A stretch of DNA of 64,000 nucleotides from Serratia liquefaciens ATCC 27592 (GCF_000422085.1 NC_021741.1:4960001-5024000), one strand, 5' to 3'. Counted from the stretch's first letter, positions 9,462 to 18,593 are shown. The notes: generated by a model from the sequence alone, not told the origin. Numbers and translations: made by a program.

Positions 9462-9872
9462 GTGCGCCCATTCAGCCTGAAGAAAATCGATCACCTGGTA
9501 CTGCGCGTCACCGACCTGGAAAAAAGCCTTCAATTTTATACCCAGATACTGGGATGTGAAATCGCCAGACGGCGTCCCGATCTGGGGCTGGTGCATCTGC
9601 GCGTCGGCGTTTCCATGCTTGATCTGGTCGACGTCGACGGCGTGCTGGGGAAAAAAGGCGGCCAGCATCCCGATGCTCGCCAGCAGAATGTCGATCATTT
9701 CTGTTTGCGCATCGAACCTTTCAACGAGGGCGAACTGTTAGCGTATTTGCGATCGCAGGGGATCAGCGTTGATCCCCCCGAATCCCGATTTGGCGCAGAG
9801 GGCGACGGGCCGTCTCTCTATTTCACCGATCCAGACGGCAATCGCGTGGAGCTGAAAGGCCCTGCGGCGTAG
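9462..9872 (+). CDS. VOC (vicinal oxygen chelate / glyoxalase-like) family protein
   Basis: 136 residues from GTG 9462, preceded by GAGG about 8 nt upstream. It shows one betaalphabetabetabeta VOC module pair: IDHLVLRVTDLEKSLQFYTQILG at the N-terminus, and VDHFCLRIEPF then GPSLYFTDPDGNRVELKGP towards the C-terminus. Candidate metal ligands are His13, the His of VDHF and the Glu of NRVELKG. The superfamily includes glyoxalase I, extradiol dioxygenases and resistance proteins, so substrate is open. It stands alone between srfC and a convergent orphan gene. Confidence 0.85.
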   Translation: MRPFSLKKIDHLVLRVTDLEKSLQFYTQILGCEIARRRPDLGLVHLRVGVSMLDLVDVDGVLGKKGGQHPDARQQNVDHFCLRIEPFNEGELLAYLRSQGISVDPPESRFGAEGDGPSLYFTDPDGNRVELKGPAA

Positions 9873-9927
9873 CGTCGCAAGGATATTCCGCAGAGTTGAA
9901 TGATTGGCTCCCGTCGCCGGCTTAACC

Positions 9928-10767
9928 CTAGTACCTGATACCGTGCAGCGCCATCAGCGCCTCGACGCAGGGCTGATGCTCAGCCACCCACCTGCGCGCC
10001 GTATTGTGCTGCTCCCACTTGATGTCCGTCAGGTGCGCCATGTCAAAACGCGGCATATCCTGCTGATCCAACGGATAAAGGTGCGGGCGTACGATTTCAA
10101 ACATCGCCTGCCCGCAGGCTGAGATTGCCGCGATGACTTCGGGATCCTGCGTGGCAAGATCCTGTTTGAAGTAAAACCGGAAAGGATAAGCCGACGCAGG
10201 CGGCTGGACATGCCGGGAATCCAGCCCCAGGCTGCTGAGATAGGTATGCGTAAGCGAAGGAGCTTGCTCATTTGCGCTACGGGGGATCATGATCACCGGA
10301 TAACTTTCCAGTACGCCGGTCTTGGGCGAGTCTTGCTTGAAAATAGAGTTGAAGAACGCCTGATCGACCGGAATTTCCGACGTATCCATGCCATTTTCAA
10401 GCCGATCGCGATAATACTCGCGCATCTGCGAAGAGAACATCACGCCGTAGCCGCTTTTTCCTGTGGGTTGAATATCGATTTTAAGGAAATCGTAAACAGG
10501 TAATGCCTGGCTATCCGCTTCATGTTCCGCACGGCAAAAAACCGACAAATACGACAATTGCAATGAGGCAGTGGGCAGCGCAGAAGGATAATTGCTTTTA
10601 AACAGCGTATTGGCGCGGTTCAGGAACCAGGTCAGGGCTTCTGGACCACTGTGTGCCAGATCGTTGATATTGTTATAGCGCAGGAAACCATTGGCGTGGT
10701 TTTTTAATTCTGTAACCTGAAGTTCTGGGGTAATAGGTATTTGCCGAACAAAGAAAACGCCATTCAT
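9928..10767 (-). CDS. Uncharacterised protein
   Basis: 279 residues; I do not recognise a family. The start MNGVFFVRQIPIT follows GAGTGAGAAATT on the coding strand, a weak but usable ribosome binding site. There is no signal peptide or membrane segment. Aromatic residues and Pro are frequent (DSPKTGVLESYPVIMIPRS; YPFRFYFKQDLATQDPEVIAAI), suggesting a compact soluble fold. It is a single-gene unit, convergent with the VOC gene. Upstream lies a strongly AT-rich stretch unlike the rest of the window, a common setting for horizontally acquired, H-NS-silenced genes. Coding status is supported by length and normal amino-acid composition. Confidence 0.6.
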   Translation of the reverse strand: MNGVFFVRQIPITPELQVTELKNHANGFLRYNNINDLAHSGPEALTWFLNRANTLFKSNYPSALPTASLQLSYLSVFCRAEHEADSQALPVYDFLKIDIQPTGKSGYGVMFSSQMREYYRDRLENGMDTSEIPVDQAFFNSIFKQDSPKTGVLESYPVIMIPRSANEQAPSLTHTYLSSLGLDSRHVQPPASAYPFRFYFKQDLATQDPEVIAAISACGQAMFEIVRPHLYPLDQQDMPRFDMAHLTDIKWEQHNTARRWVAEHQPCVEALMALHGIRY

Positions 10768-11078
10768 AATAATTTCTCACTCGAAAACATGAAAAATAAT
10801 TATAGATGAGGTTTTTCACTCGCTGTAAATAATAAAATCAGGTTACCCACCATTAATTAAATCAATTTAGATAGAATAATTAAACTAAAAATAATACCAA
10901 AAAACTTGATTTACAAATAATTTAAATACCGCTAAATACAATAAATTGAATATCGACGAATTACTCTGTTTCGTGCGGTACGCATGATTTATTTATCGGT
11001 CTTAAACCATAATTTTATTTGCTGCGTCGGTTCCGCCCGACGCAGCAAATGCCGACTTTTACATCACCCCGGCGGAAA
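10768..11078. other. AT-rich intergenic region
   Basis: About 310 bp without a gene, very AT-rich between 10780 and 11010 (runs such as AATAATTAAACTAAAAATAATACC). Near its end is a perfect 11-bp inverted repeat (TGCTGCGTCGG, loop, CCGACGCAGCA, about 11020-11047) just beyond the stop of yhiN. It has no clear U-tract on either strand, so terminator function is uncertain. The AT-rich part probably holds the promoter of the orphan gene at 10767. Confidence 0.5.
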
Positions 11079-12278
11079 TTATTGCTTTTGAGCCGCCAGC
11101 GCCTGAGCGCAAGCCCAGGCAGAACTCCAGGCCCACTGGAAGTTATATCCCCCCAGCCACCCTGTCACATCCACCACTTCGCCAATAAAGTACAGGCCCG
11201 GCACCTTGGCGGCCTCCATGGTCTTGGAGGACAGCTCTTTGGTGTCGACGCCGCCGAGCGTCACTTCCGCCGTGCGGTAGCCTTCGGTACCGTTGGGTTG
11301 TACGCGCCAATTCTGCAAGGTTTCCACCAACGCTGCCTGCTGCGTCGGATTCAGTTGCTTTAATGTCGCTTCCGGCAGTTGGCCCAACGTCTGCAAACAT
11401 TCCACCAACCGCTTCGGCAGGTGCAGCGCCAGGGTATTTTTCAGGCTTTGATTAGGGTGTGCCTGACGTTGCTCATTGAGGAAGCCCGCCAGATCAAGCG
11501 TAGGAAGTAAGTTAACACTCACAAACTCACCGGGCTGCCAGTAGCTGGAAAGTTGCAATACCGCCGGCCCGGACAGGCCACGATGGGTAAACAGTATGCT
11601 TTCGCGGAAGCTGACGCCGTTTTCTGCGGTGATCACTGCCGGCACAGAGACGCCAGACAGGGTCTGCAAATGCTCCAACAGCGGTTTATGCAGCGTAAAA
11701 GGCACCAGCGCGGCGCGCGTTGGCAATACCTTCAGGCCAAACTGCTCCGCCAGCTTATAGCCGAACGGCGTCGCGCCCAGGCCCGGCATCGACAATCCAC
11801 CGCTGGCCACCACAAGTGAGCGAGCGCTCACTTTCTCACCATTCAGCGCCAGTTCGAAGCCTTCTGCGGTTTTTTCTACGCCCAGCACTTCGCTACGCAG
11901 GCGTGTCGTCACCTGACCCTGCTCACACTCTTTCACCAGGAGTTCGACCACCTGCTGCGCCGAGTCGTCGCAAAACAGTTGCCCCAGGGTTTTCTCGTGG
12001 TAGGCGATGCCATGACGGTTGATCAGATCGATAAAGTCCCACTGGGTGTAGCGTGCCAGCGCAGATTTGCAGAAATGCGGGTTATTCGACAGGTAAGCGG
12101 CAGGCTCCGTGTACATGTTGGTAAAGTTACAGCGTCCGCCGCCGGACATCAGGATTTTGCGCCCCGGTTTTTTGCCGTTGTCGAGCAGCAGCACCCGGCA
12201 GCCGAGTTGCCCTGCCTGCGCCGCGCAAAACATGCCCGCTGCGCCCGCACCTATTACCACGACATCAAACTGTTCCAC
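11079..12278 (-). CDS. yhiN: YhiN/HI0933-like FAD-dependent oxidoreductase
   Basis: 399 residues from GTG 12278 (VEQFDVVVIGAGAAGM), with GAGAGG six bases upstream; the frame is open further up but E. coli YhiN has this start and about 400 residues. The dinucleotide-binding motif GAGAAGMFCAAQAGQLG at residues 9-25 and the C-terminal block GLYFIGEVVDVTGWLGGYNFQWAWSSA, which closes the FAD site, are typical of the HI0933 family. Cytoplasmic flavoprotein of unknown physiological substrate. Divergent from pitA, as in E. coli. Confidence 0.92.
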   Translation of the reverse strand: MEQFDVVVIGAGAAGMFCAAQAGQLGCRVLLLDNGKKPGRKILMSGGGRCNFTNMYTEPAAYLSNNPHFCKSALARYTQWDFIDLINRHGIAYHEKTLGQLFCDDSAQQVVELLVKECEQGQVTTRLRSEVLGVEKTAEGFELALNGEKVSARSLVVASGGLSMPGLGATPFGYKLAEQFGLKVLPTRAALVPFTLHKPLLEHLQTLSGVSVPAVITAENGVSFRESILFTHRGLSGPAVLQLSSYWQPGEFVSVNLLPTLDLAGFLNEQRQAHPNQSLKNTLALHLPKRLVECLQTLGQLPEATLKQLNPTQQAALVETLQNWRVQPNGTEGYRTAEVTLGGVDTKELSSKTMEAAKVPGLYFIGEVVDVTGWLGGYNFQWAWSSAWACAQALAAQKQ

Positions 12279-12444
12279 CTGCGCCTCTCTGAATAAAAAC
12301 CACAATCGCGACAAAAGGCCGCTATTTTACGCCGTATCGCTACCGGTAACCGACAACTTTACGGCGGCAGATTGTAAAGCCATGCCGCCCTCAACGCCAT
12401 AGTAAGAAAATATTACAGCGAGACATTCAGCATAACGCGCTGAT

Positions 12445-12506
12445 ATTTCATGTATTTGTCATACCAACGCCATCATTTCGTCATATCGAAATCAAAAAAA
12501 CGTCAT
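12445..12506 (+). promoter_or_regulatory. Phased 11-bp repeat array resembling a Pho box, upstream of pitA
   Basis: Six units begin exactly 11 bp apart: ATTTCAT (12445), TTGTCAT (12456), ACGCCAT (12467), TCGTCAT (12478), AAATCAA (12489), ACGTCAT (12500). PhoB boxes consist of CTGTCAT-like 7-mers repeated every 11 bp, so this fits in period and core. It lies 74-135 bp before the pitA start codon. Binding by PhoB is an inference. Confidence 0.5.
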
Positions 12507-12579
12507 ATTTTCCTTTTCCCCAGCCCCGGTTGTCACTGATAATGCGCGGCGTTCATGTCCACAAACTGGCGTAACGCTT

Positions 12580-14082
12580 ATGCTGCATTTGTTCGCTGGC
12601 CTGGATTTCCATACCGGCCTGATGTTAATTCTCGCATTGTTGTTCGTGTTGTTTTATGAAGCCATTAACGGTTTTCATGACACGGCCAATGCGGTTGCTA
12701 CTGTAATTTATACCCGTGCCATGCGTTCGCAACTTGCGGTTGTGATGGCTGGCTTGTTCAACTTTCTTGGCGTTATGCTCGGTGGTTTGAGTGTTGCTTA
12801 CGCCATTGTTCATCTGCTGCCAACCGATCTGTTGTTGAACGTCAGTTCAGCGCACGGATTAGCCATGGTGTTCTCCATGCTGCTGGCGGCTATCATCTGG
12901 AACCTCGGCACCTGGTATTTCGGTCTGCCGGCCTCCAGCTCTCATACGCTGATTGGCGCAATTATCGGTGTGGGTTTAACCAACGCACTGATGACCCACA
13001 CTTCGGTGGTGGATGCGCTTAACGTCCCGAAAATGATCGGTATTTTCCTGTCATTGCTCATCTCGCCGCTGGTCGGCATGATGGTCGCCGGGTTGATGGT
13101 GTTTGCCTTGCGCCGCTATTGGAGTGGCACCAAGAAACGCCAGCGTATGCACATGACCCCTGCGGAACGTGAAAAGGTCGACGGCAAACGCAAGCCGCCG
13201 TTCTGGACCCGTATCGCACTGATCCTGTCGGCTATCGGCGTTAGCTTCTCGCACGGCGCCAACGATGGTCAGAAAGGCATCGGCTTGATCATGCTGGTGC
13301 TGATCGGCGTTGCGCCGGCCGGCTTCGTGGTCAATATGAATGCAACCGGCTATGACATCACCCGTACGCGTGATGCCGTGACCCACCTGCAGCAATATTA
13401 CCAGCAGCACAGCGACGCCTTGGCGCACGTGGTCACTCTGACCCCACTGGTGCCAAGCCCGGATGAGGACGTCTCGCCGGATAAACCTATCGAGTTCCAC
13501 TGTGACAGCGCGCGCGCCATGCCGGCGATTGAGCTGACTCAGGGCTTGCTGAACAATCTGCAAAGTTACGATCAACTGACGGTAGAACAGCGTAGTCATC
13601 TGCGCCGCCTGCTGATGTGCGTAACGGATACCGCAGACAAGATCGCCAAGCTGCCGGAAACCTCGGCCCAGGACCAACGTTTCCTGAAAAACCTGCGTCA
13701 GGATCTGCTGCAAACCGTTGAGTATGCACCGATCTGGATTATCGTCTCGGTTGCTCTGGCGTTGTCACTCGGCACCATGGTCGGCTGGCGTCGCGTCGCC
13801 ACCACCATCGGCGAGAAAATCGGTAAGAAGGGCATGACCTACTCTCAGGGCGTGTCGGCTCAGATGACCGCAGCCTTGTCGATTGGCGTTGCCAGCTATA
13901 CCGGCATGCCGGTTTCCACCACCCACGTACTCTCTTCGGCGGTAGCCGGGACGATGATCGTGGACGGCGGCGGCGTGCAAAGCAAAACCGTGAAGAACAT
14001 CCTGTTGGCCTGGTTGTTAACCCTGCCAATCTCGATTCTGCTTTCCGGTTCGCTGTACTGGCTGGCGCTTAAGGTGATCTAA
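12580..14082 (+). CDS. pitA: Low-affinity inorganic phosphate transporter PitA
   Basis: 500 residues, closely matching E. coli PitA in length and sequence. Hydrophobic helices occupy the N- and C-terminal halves, with a large cytoplasmic loop at about residues 180-370. The PiT signature repeats are clear: [19 protein letters not shown] at residues 25-43, and [17 protein letters not shown] after the middle. It carries out proton-coupled uptake of metal-phosphate across the inner membrane. Flanked by yhiN and uspB as in E. coli. A Pho-box-like phased array precedes it and a strong terminator follows at 14101. Confidence 0.96.
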   Translation: MLHLFAGLDFHTGLMLILALLFVLFYEAINGFHDTANAVATVIYTRAMRSQLAVVMAGLFNFLGVMLGGLSVAYAIVHLLPTDLLLNVSSAHGLAMVFSMLLAAIIWNLGTWYFGLPASSSHTLIGAIIGVGLTNALMTHTSVVDALNVPKMIGIFLSLLISPLVGMMVAGLMVFALRRYWSGTKKRQRMHMTPAEREKVDGKRKPPFWTRIALILSAIGVSFSHGANDGQKGIGLIMLVLIGVAPAGFVVNMNATGYDITRTRDAVTHLQQYYQQHSDALAHVVTLTPLVPSPDEDVSPDKPIEFHCDSARAMPAIELTQGLLNNLQSYDQLTVEQRSHLRRLLMCVTDTADKIAKLPETSAQDQRFLKNLRQDLLQTVEYAPIWIIVSVALALSLGTMVGWRRVATTIGEKIGKKGMTYSQGVSAQMTAALSIGVASYTGMPVSTTHVLSSAVAGTMIVDGGGVQSKTVKNILLAWLLTLPISILLSGSLYWLALKVI

Positions 14083-14100
14083 GCAGTTTGCCTGATGAGA

Positions 14101-14130
14101 AAGGCGGCCCTGGTGGCCGCCTTTTTCTTT
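14101..14130 (+). terminator. Rho-independent terminator of pitA
   Basis: Nine-bp perfect stem AAGGCGGCC / GGCCGCCTT with loop CTGGT, then TTTTTCTTT, 18 bp after the pitA stop. On the other strand it could partly serve uspB. Confidence 0.9.
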
Positions 14131-14157
14131 GTCTGTTGCAGAAAGAATCGGTCGGAT

Positions 14158-14493
14158 TCAATACCAAATCATCAGCGCAACCAGGCTGATCACCACCAGT
14201 CCGCACAGGGCTGAGGTCAGCATAAACTGTCCGCGCACACGCTCACAGCGGCGAATAAACTCCGGATCATGGTGCTCGACATAACGCTGCGAGAAGATAT
14301 AGCGCACGAGCCGTATCTGCTTGCTCGGCTGGCCATGAGCGGTAAAGAAACCACCGCCGTCGACATATTGATACAGCAGCGGGTCACAGCCGCGCAGAAC
14401 CACCAACAGCGCGCGCAGAGAAGAGTAATACCGCACCATGTTTAACACACACACCACACACAGAGCCCAAAACAGCGCGACGGTACTGATCAT
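14158..14493 (-). CDS. uspB: Universal stress protein B
   Basis: 111 residues, the E. coli UspB size. Two membrane segments: residues 1-20 ([20 protein letters not shown]) and about 92-110 ([19 protein letters not shown]), with a soluble middle containing [21 protein letters not shown]. It is an inner-membrane protein; in E. coli it is RpoS-controlled and linked to ethanol resistance. Located between pitA and uspA and divergent from uspA, as in E. coli. Confidence 0.95.
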   Translation of the reverse strand: MISTVALFWALCVVCVLNMVRYYSSLRALLVVLRGCDPLLYQYVDGGGFFTAHGQPSKQIRLVRYIFSQRYVEHHDPEFIRRCERVRGQFMLTSALCGLVVISLVALMIWY

Positions 14494-15106
14494 GATTGCC
14501 TCCTCAAGGCGTTGTTATCCACGGCGCTCCGCCGGGTCCAACTGCCCTACCTCTATCACCCATTACTGCTGGAGCTTACCGCTCCGATCCCCTTTGCACA
14601 GCACAGGCCGCGCATAACCCACCGCCTCTGGAAACACCCCATCGCCATGCAGATGCACACGCGCAGGTTTGATACAGAGGAGAAATGATAAGGCCTATAG
14701 TCATTATTGTAGGTTAATGAAACGCAAACTGGCCTAAGCAGTAGATAAAATTTACCGCAAGCCATCCATTTGTCATCCACCTATTGGTTATAACTGATAA
14801 CCGCCCTGCCTGAGGCCGCCGGTGTTTTCCACTGCCCTAAAGGGCATTTGGGGCTATACTCTGTTTAAGAATGCTTATATTTCAATCGGTCAACCCAGCA
14901 ACCGCATCATGGGCGATAGGCTTTTCTGCCCAGCGGGTGTAAAACTGACGGTAGGGAGATAAAGAGAGTTTTTTGATGCGGTGCAGTGTGATCGCCTCAA
15001 CATATCATTGTGTTATCTGAATGATAAAATGAAACCTGAAGCGCCAGGCTGGTACGCTAAATGCCTGCTAACCTTTTAATCGGCATTATATGGAAGGAGT
15101 ATTCTC
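14494..15106. other. Divergent uspB/uspA intergenic region
   Basis: 613 bp with no credible gene. It contains a small dyad GCCCTAAAGGGC at about 14834-14845 followed by a -10-like TATACT (14855-14860), and a distant inverted pair ACCGCATCA / TGATGCGGT at about 14901 and 14974. The uspA mRNA leader must lie at its right end. I cannot place promoters with confidence. Confidence 0.4.
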
Positions 15107-15553
15107 ATGGCTTACAAACACATTTTGATTGCGGTAGACCTATCCCCGGAAAGTAAAATCCTGGTGGAGAAAGCCGTATCTATGGCGCGTCCGTACAACG
15201 CCAAAGTTTCCCTGATCCACGTAGATGTTAACTATTCCGACCTGTATACCGGCCTGATCGACGTTAATCTCGGCGATATGCAAAAACGCATTTCCGAAGA
15301 AACTCACCACGCATTGACCGAACTGTCGCAGAATGCCGGCTATCCGATCACCGAAACCCTGAGCGGCAGCGGCGATTTGGCGCAGGTATTGGTTGATGCC
15401 ATCAAGAAATACGATATGGACCTGGTCCTGTGCGGCCACCATCAGGATTTCTGGAGCAAGCTGATGTCCTCCGCACGCCAGTTGATCAACACCGTGCACA
15501 TCGACATGCTGATTGTGCCGCTGCGTGACGAAGACGAAAAAGCCGAAGATTAA
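15107..15553 (+). CDS. uspA: Universal stress protein A
   Basis: 148 residues beginning [16 protein letters not shown], with ribosome binding site GGAAGGAG. UspA fold; the last third has [22 protein letters not shown] in place of the ATP-binding GxxGxnxxS motif, as in the non-ATP-binding UspA class. It is a cytoplasmic protein induced by stasis and stress. Neighbours pitA/uspB match E. coli, but downstream E. coli has dtpB whereas here gdhA follows. Terminator at 15581. Confidence 0.96.
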   Translation: MAYKHILIAVDLSPESKILVEKAVSMARPYNAKVSLIHVDVNYSDLYTGLIDVNLGDMQKRISEETHHALTELSQNAGYPITETLSGSGDLAQVLVDAIKKYDMDLVLCGHHQDFWSKLMSSARQLINTVHIDMLIVPLRDEDEKAED

Positions 15554-15580
15554 GTCGGCGCCGCTAAACAGACTTGCCCA

Positions 15581-15605
15581 ACGCCCGCGATTGCGGGCGT
15601 TTTTC
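15581..15605 (+). terminator. Rho-independent terminator of uspA
   Basis: Perfect stem ACGCCCGC / GCGGGCGT with loop GATT, followed by TTTTTC, 28 bp after the uspA stop. Confidence 0.9.
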
Positions 15606-15737
15606 ATTCCGCCGACATCAATAATCGCTTGATAATCAACCGCCCTCCAGTGATATAGTCGCTAAAGACACAACATCCTCCCCCCAGGTTTTATCCATAC
15701 CAATATTTATAAAAATAATGGGGGAAATTAATAGTAT

Positions 15738-15800
15738 TACCCTATGAATTTTGGGCTGTAGCCGGGCAACAACGCTGCAGCTTGAAAGACGACGGGTATA
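15738..15800 (+). repeat. Short ERIC element (63 bp) abutting the gdhA ribosome binding site
   Basis: Left end TACCCTATGAATTTTGGGCTGTAGC and right end CAGCTTGAAAGACGACGGGTATA are inverted copies of each other; the usual central hairpin of ERIC is deleted. The right end stops at 15800 and the gdhA Shine-Dalgarno AAGGAG is 15801-15806. Confidence 0.85.
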
Positions 15801-15812
15801 AAGGAGTTATCC

Positions 15813-17156
15813 ATGGAAAATACCGTATCGGTAGAGTCTTTCTTGTCCTCGCTTCAACAACATAATCCCCATCAGCCGGAATTTTTACAGGCGGTCAGGG
15901 AAGTCTTCACTTCGCTGTGGCCTTTTATCGAGCGTAATCCGCGCTATCGCGAATACGCGCTGCTGGAGCGTTTGGTAGAGCCCGAGCGTACCATCCAGTT
16001 CCGCGTCAGTTGGGTCGACGATCGCGGCCAGGTGCAGGTCAACCGCGCCTGGCGCGTGCAGTTCAACTCCGCCATCGGGCCTTATAAAGGCGGCATGCGC
16101 TTTCATCCTTCGGTCAATTTGTCGATTCTGAAGTTCCTCGGCTTCGAACAGACGTTTAAAAACGCCCTGACCACCCTGCCGATGGGCGGCGGAAAAGGCG
16201 GTTCGGACTTTGATCCCAAGGGGAAAAGCCAGGCGGAGATCATGCGTTTCTGCCAGGCGCTGATGACTGAACTGTACCGTCACCTCGGGCCGGATACCGA
16301 CGTGCCCGCCGGCGATATCGGCGTTGGCGGCCGTGAGGTCGGCTTTATGAGCGGCATGATGAAAAAGCTGTCCAACAACACCGCCTGCGTGTTCACCGGC
16401 AAGGGGCTGTCATTCGGCGGCAGCCTGATCCGTCCAGAGGCCACCGGCTATGGGCTGGTCTATTTCACCGACGCCATGCTGCAACGTCACGGGTTGGGTT
16501 TTGAAGGCATGCGGGTTGCGGTTTCTGGTTCAGGTAACGTGGCGCAATACACCATTGAGAAGGCACTGGAGCTGGATGCGCGCGTGATCACCGTATCAGA
16601 CTCTGGCGGTACTCTGGTCGATGAAGCCGGCTTTACCACCGAAAAACTGGCCCATTTGGTGGAGATCAAGAATCAGCGCTATGGTCGAGTGGAAGATTAT
16701 GCCCGCGAACGTGGCCTGACCTATCTGGCCGGCCAGCAGCCCTGGAACGTGCCGGTGGATATCGCCCTGCCGTGCGCCACCCAAAACGAGCTGGATTTGG
16801 CTGCCGCACAGACGCTGATCCGCAACGGGGTTAAAGCTGTGGCGGAAGGCGCAAATATGCCGACCACCATTCAGGCGACCGATGCATTCCTGGACGCCGG
16901 GGTGCTGTTTGCGCCGGGCAAGGCGGCCAACGCCGGTGGGGTTGCCACCTCCGGGCTGGAGATGGCGCAGAACGCCGCGCGCATCGGCTGGCGCGCCGAG
17001 AAAGTGGATGTACGTTTACAACATATCATGGCGGATATTCATCACGCCTGCGTGGAATACGGCGGCGAGGGTAAGCAAACCCACTACGTACACGGCGCCA
17101 ATATCGCCGGATTCGTCAAGGTAGCCGACGCCATGCTGGCGCAGGGCGTGTTGTAA
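15813..17156 (+). CDS. gdhA: NADP-specific glutamate dehydrogenase
   Basis: 447 residues, same length as E. coli GdhA. Catalytic region LPMGGGKGGSDFDPKG with the active-site Lys near residue 128, then PAGDIGVGGREVGFM, and the Rossmann nucleotide-binding motif VAVSGSGNVAQYTIEKA near residue 230. It forms glutamate from 2-oxoglutarate and ammonium using NADPH, in the cytoplasm as a hexamer. Start ATG 15813 has a perfect AAGGAG seven bases before it, and that site begins directly at the edge of a short ERIC. A -35/-10-like pair (TTGATA 15629, GATATA 15652) lies further upstream, so the ERIC would be within the mRNA leader. Confidence 0.97.
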   Translation: MENTVSVESFLSSLQQHNPHQPEFLQAVREVFTSLWPFIERNPRYREYALLERLVEPERTIQFRVSWVDDRGQVQVNRAWRVQFNSAIGPYKGGMRFHPSVNLSILKFLGFEQTFKNALTTLPMGGGKGGSDFDPKGKSQAEIMRFCQALMTELYRHLGPDTDVPAGDIGVGGREVGFMSGMMKKLSNNTACVFTGKGLSFGGSLIRPEATGYGLVYFTDAMLQRHGLGFEGMRVAVSGSGNVAQYTIEKALELDARVITVSDSGGTLVDEAGFTTEKLAHLVEIKNQRYGRVEDYARERGLTYLAGQQPWNVPVDIALPCATQNELDLAAAQTLIRNGVKAVAEGANMPTTIQATDAFLDAGVLFAPGKAANAGGVATSGLEMAQNAARIGWRAEKVDVRLQHIMADIHHACVEYGGEGKQTHYVHGANIAGFVKVADAMLAQGVL

Positions 17157-17164
17157 CAGGCTCA

Positions 17165-17186
17165 TAAGGTGATCTTGTTCACACAT
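17165..17186. promoter_or_regulatory. Candidate CRP site
   Basis: The core GGTGA-TCTTGT-TCACA at 17168-17183 matches the CRP pattern TGTGA-N6-TCACA in nine of ten positions. It lies just after the gdhA stop and before its terminator, about 310 bp before the sugar-binding protein gene, an unusual distance. Function for the sugar operon is an inference. Confidence 0.35.
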
Positions 17187-17200
17187 TGCTAAAATGCTTC

Positions 17201-17227
17201 AATGCCGGCGCTCAGTCCGGCATTTTT
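17201..17227 (+). terminator. Rho-independent terminator of gdhA
   Basis: Stem AATGCCGG / CCGGCATT around loop CGCTCAGT, followed by TTTT, 44 bp after the gdhA stop. Confidence 0.9.
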
Positions 17228-17315
17228 ACCCCTGCAAAACCCGATTGCCCCGCCTCATTTGTTTTAAATATGTAAATCATTATGGTTTTTATTGTTAATT
17301 TTATGATGATTTTCT

Positions 17316-17331
17316 GTGGTAAAATTACCAC
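17316..17331. promoter_or_regulatory. Operator-like dyad upstream of the sugar ABC operon
   Basis: GTGGTAA and TTACCAC form perfect 7-bp inverted arms around AA, about 165 bp before the start of the binding-protein gene, in AT-rich DNA. A wider inverted pair GTTAATT / AATTAAC flanks it. No regulator gene is in the operon, so the binding protein is unknown. Confidence 0.35.
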
Positions 17332-17494
17332 CAGTGAATTATTCAACAATTAATTAACATTAAAACCGTCATATTTTTACTCCAATGTGCACAGATCACA
17401 ATTTCCCAACTCTCGTTACGTCCCCTCTTCCATTCCTTTGTAATCTGCTCAAGTGGAAAAACAGCCACCCCTACAGATAAAAAAGGTACAGCGA

Positions 17495-18481
17495 ATGAAA
17501 TTTAACCTCGCATTATTAAATGCATGTGTGGTTTCTGCGTGCATGTTATCGACAACACCTGCCTTTGCTGCTGAAAAGTACGAGATTGCCGTGGTTGCCA
17601 AAGTGACCGGCATTCCCTGGTTCAACCGTATGGAAGTCGGCGTTAACGACGCGGCCAAAAAGCTCGACGTCAATGCCTACCAGACCGGGCCGTCCACCCC
17701 AGACCCGGCCGCACAGGTGAAAGTGATTGAAGACCTGATCGCCAAGAACGTCAACGCCATCATCGTGGTGCCTAACGACGCCAAGGTGCTGGAGCCGGTG
17801 CTGAAAAAGGCGCGCGAGAAAGGCATCGTGGTGCTGACGCATGAATCCCCGGACCAGCAGATTGGCCAGTGGGACATTGAAACCATCGACAGCGAGAAGT
17901 ATGCGCAGGCCAACGTCGATGAGCTGGCGAAAGACATGGGCGGCAAAGGCGGCTATGCCATTTATGTCGGCTCGCTGACCGTGCCGTTGCACAACGCCTG
18001 GGCGGATTCCGCCATCAAGTACCAGAAAGCCAAATACCCGGACATGTTCGAAGTCACTTCGCGCCTGCCGGTAGCGGAAAGCATCGATAAGTCCTACGCC
18101 ACCACGCTGGATTTGATGAAAACCTATCCGCAGATGAAAGGCATTATCGGCTTCGGCTCCCTCGGCCCGATCGGTGCCGGCCAGGCAGTCGCCAAGAAAC
18201 GCGCCAAGGACAAGATCGCCGTAGTCGGTATTGCCATGCCGGCACAGGCCGCGCCTTACCTGGCACGCGGCGACATCAAGAAAGCCCTGTTGTGGGACCC
18301 GAAAGACGCCGGTTATGCCCTGGTGACGGTGGCCGATCAACTCTTGCAGGGCAAAGAAGTGACCAAAGATTTGTCGATCGAAGGTTTGGGTAAAGCCGAC
18401 GTCGACATGGATAAAAAAGTGATTCGGTTTAATAAAATTCTTGAAGTCACCAAAGATAATGCCAAATCGCTAGGATTTTAA
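17495..18481 (+). CDS. Sugar ABC transporter periplasmic binding protein (CUT2/LsrB-like)
   Basis: 328 residues from ATG 17495; the frame is open to 17453 but this start gives a clean signal peptide, MKFNLALLNACVVSACMLS with cleavage near AFA-AEK at residues 24-27. The mature part has the type-I periplasmic binding fold (EIAVVAKVTGIPWFNRMEVG; IEDLIAKNVNAIIVVPND; GIIGFGSLGPIGAGQAV). It resembles the ribose/AI-2 group of binding proteins. First gene of a six-gene unit with an ATPase, two permeases, a pentulose kinase and a SIS isomerase. The ligand is likely a pentose, pentulose or pentitol, inferred from the kinase. Confidence 0.9.
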   Translation: MKFNLALLNACVVSACMLSTTPAFAAEKYEIAVVAKVTGIPWFNRMEVGVNDAAKKLDVNAYQTGPSTPDPAAQVKVIEDLIAKNVNAIIVVPNDAKVLEPVLKKAREKGIVVLTHESPDQQIGQWDIETIDSEKYAQANVDELAKDMGGKGGYAIYVGSLTVPLHNAWADSAIKYQKAKYPDMFEVTSRLPVAESIDKSYATTLDLMKTYPQMKGIIGFGSLGPIGAGQAVAKKRAKDKIAVVGIAMPAQAAPYLARGDIKKALLWDPKDAGYALVTVADQLLQGKEVTKDLSIEGLGKADVDMDKKVIRFNKILEVTKDNAKSLGF

Positions 18482-18527
18482 TTTTCAGTAATATTACGCC
18501 ACACCGGGAAAGTCATGAAACAACGAA

Positions 18528-18547
18528 GGGCGCAATATAGTGCGCCC
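18528..18547 (+). other. Intercistronic hairpin between binding protein and ATPase genes
   Basis: GGGCGCA / TGCGCCC around ATATAG, in the 112-bp gap after the binding-protein gene, without a U-tract. Such hairpins commonly protect the upstream binding-protein message and lower downstream expression; that role here is inferred. Confidence 0.5.
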
Positions 18548-18593
18548 CGAGTTTCAGTCACTACCATAATAAAAACCTGCACAGGTTAACGCT

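Noticed and set aside
17384..17403. Second CRP-like site AATGTG...TCACAATT upstream of the sugar operon
   Set aside because: Half-sites are separated by five bases, not six; only the right half matches well.
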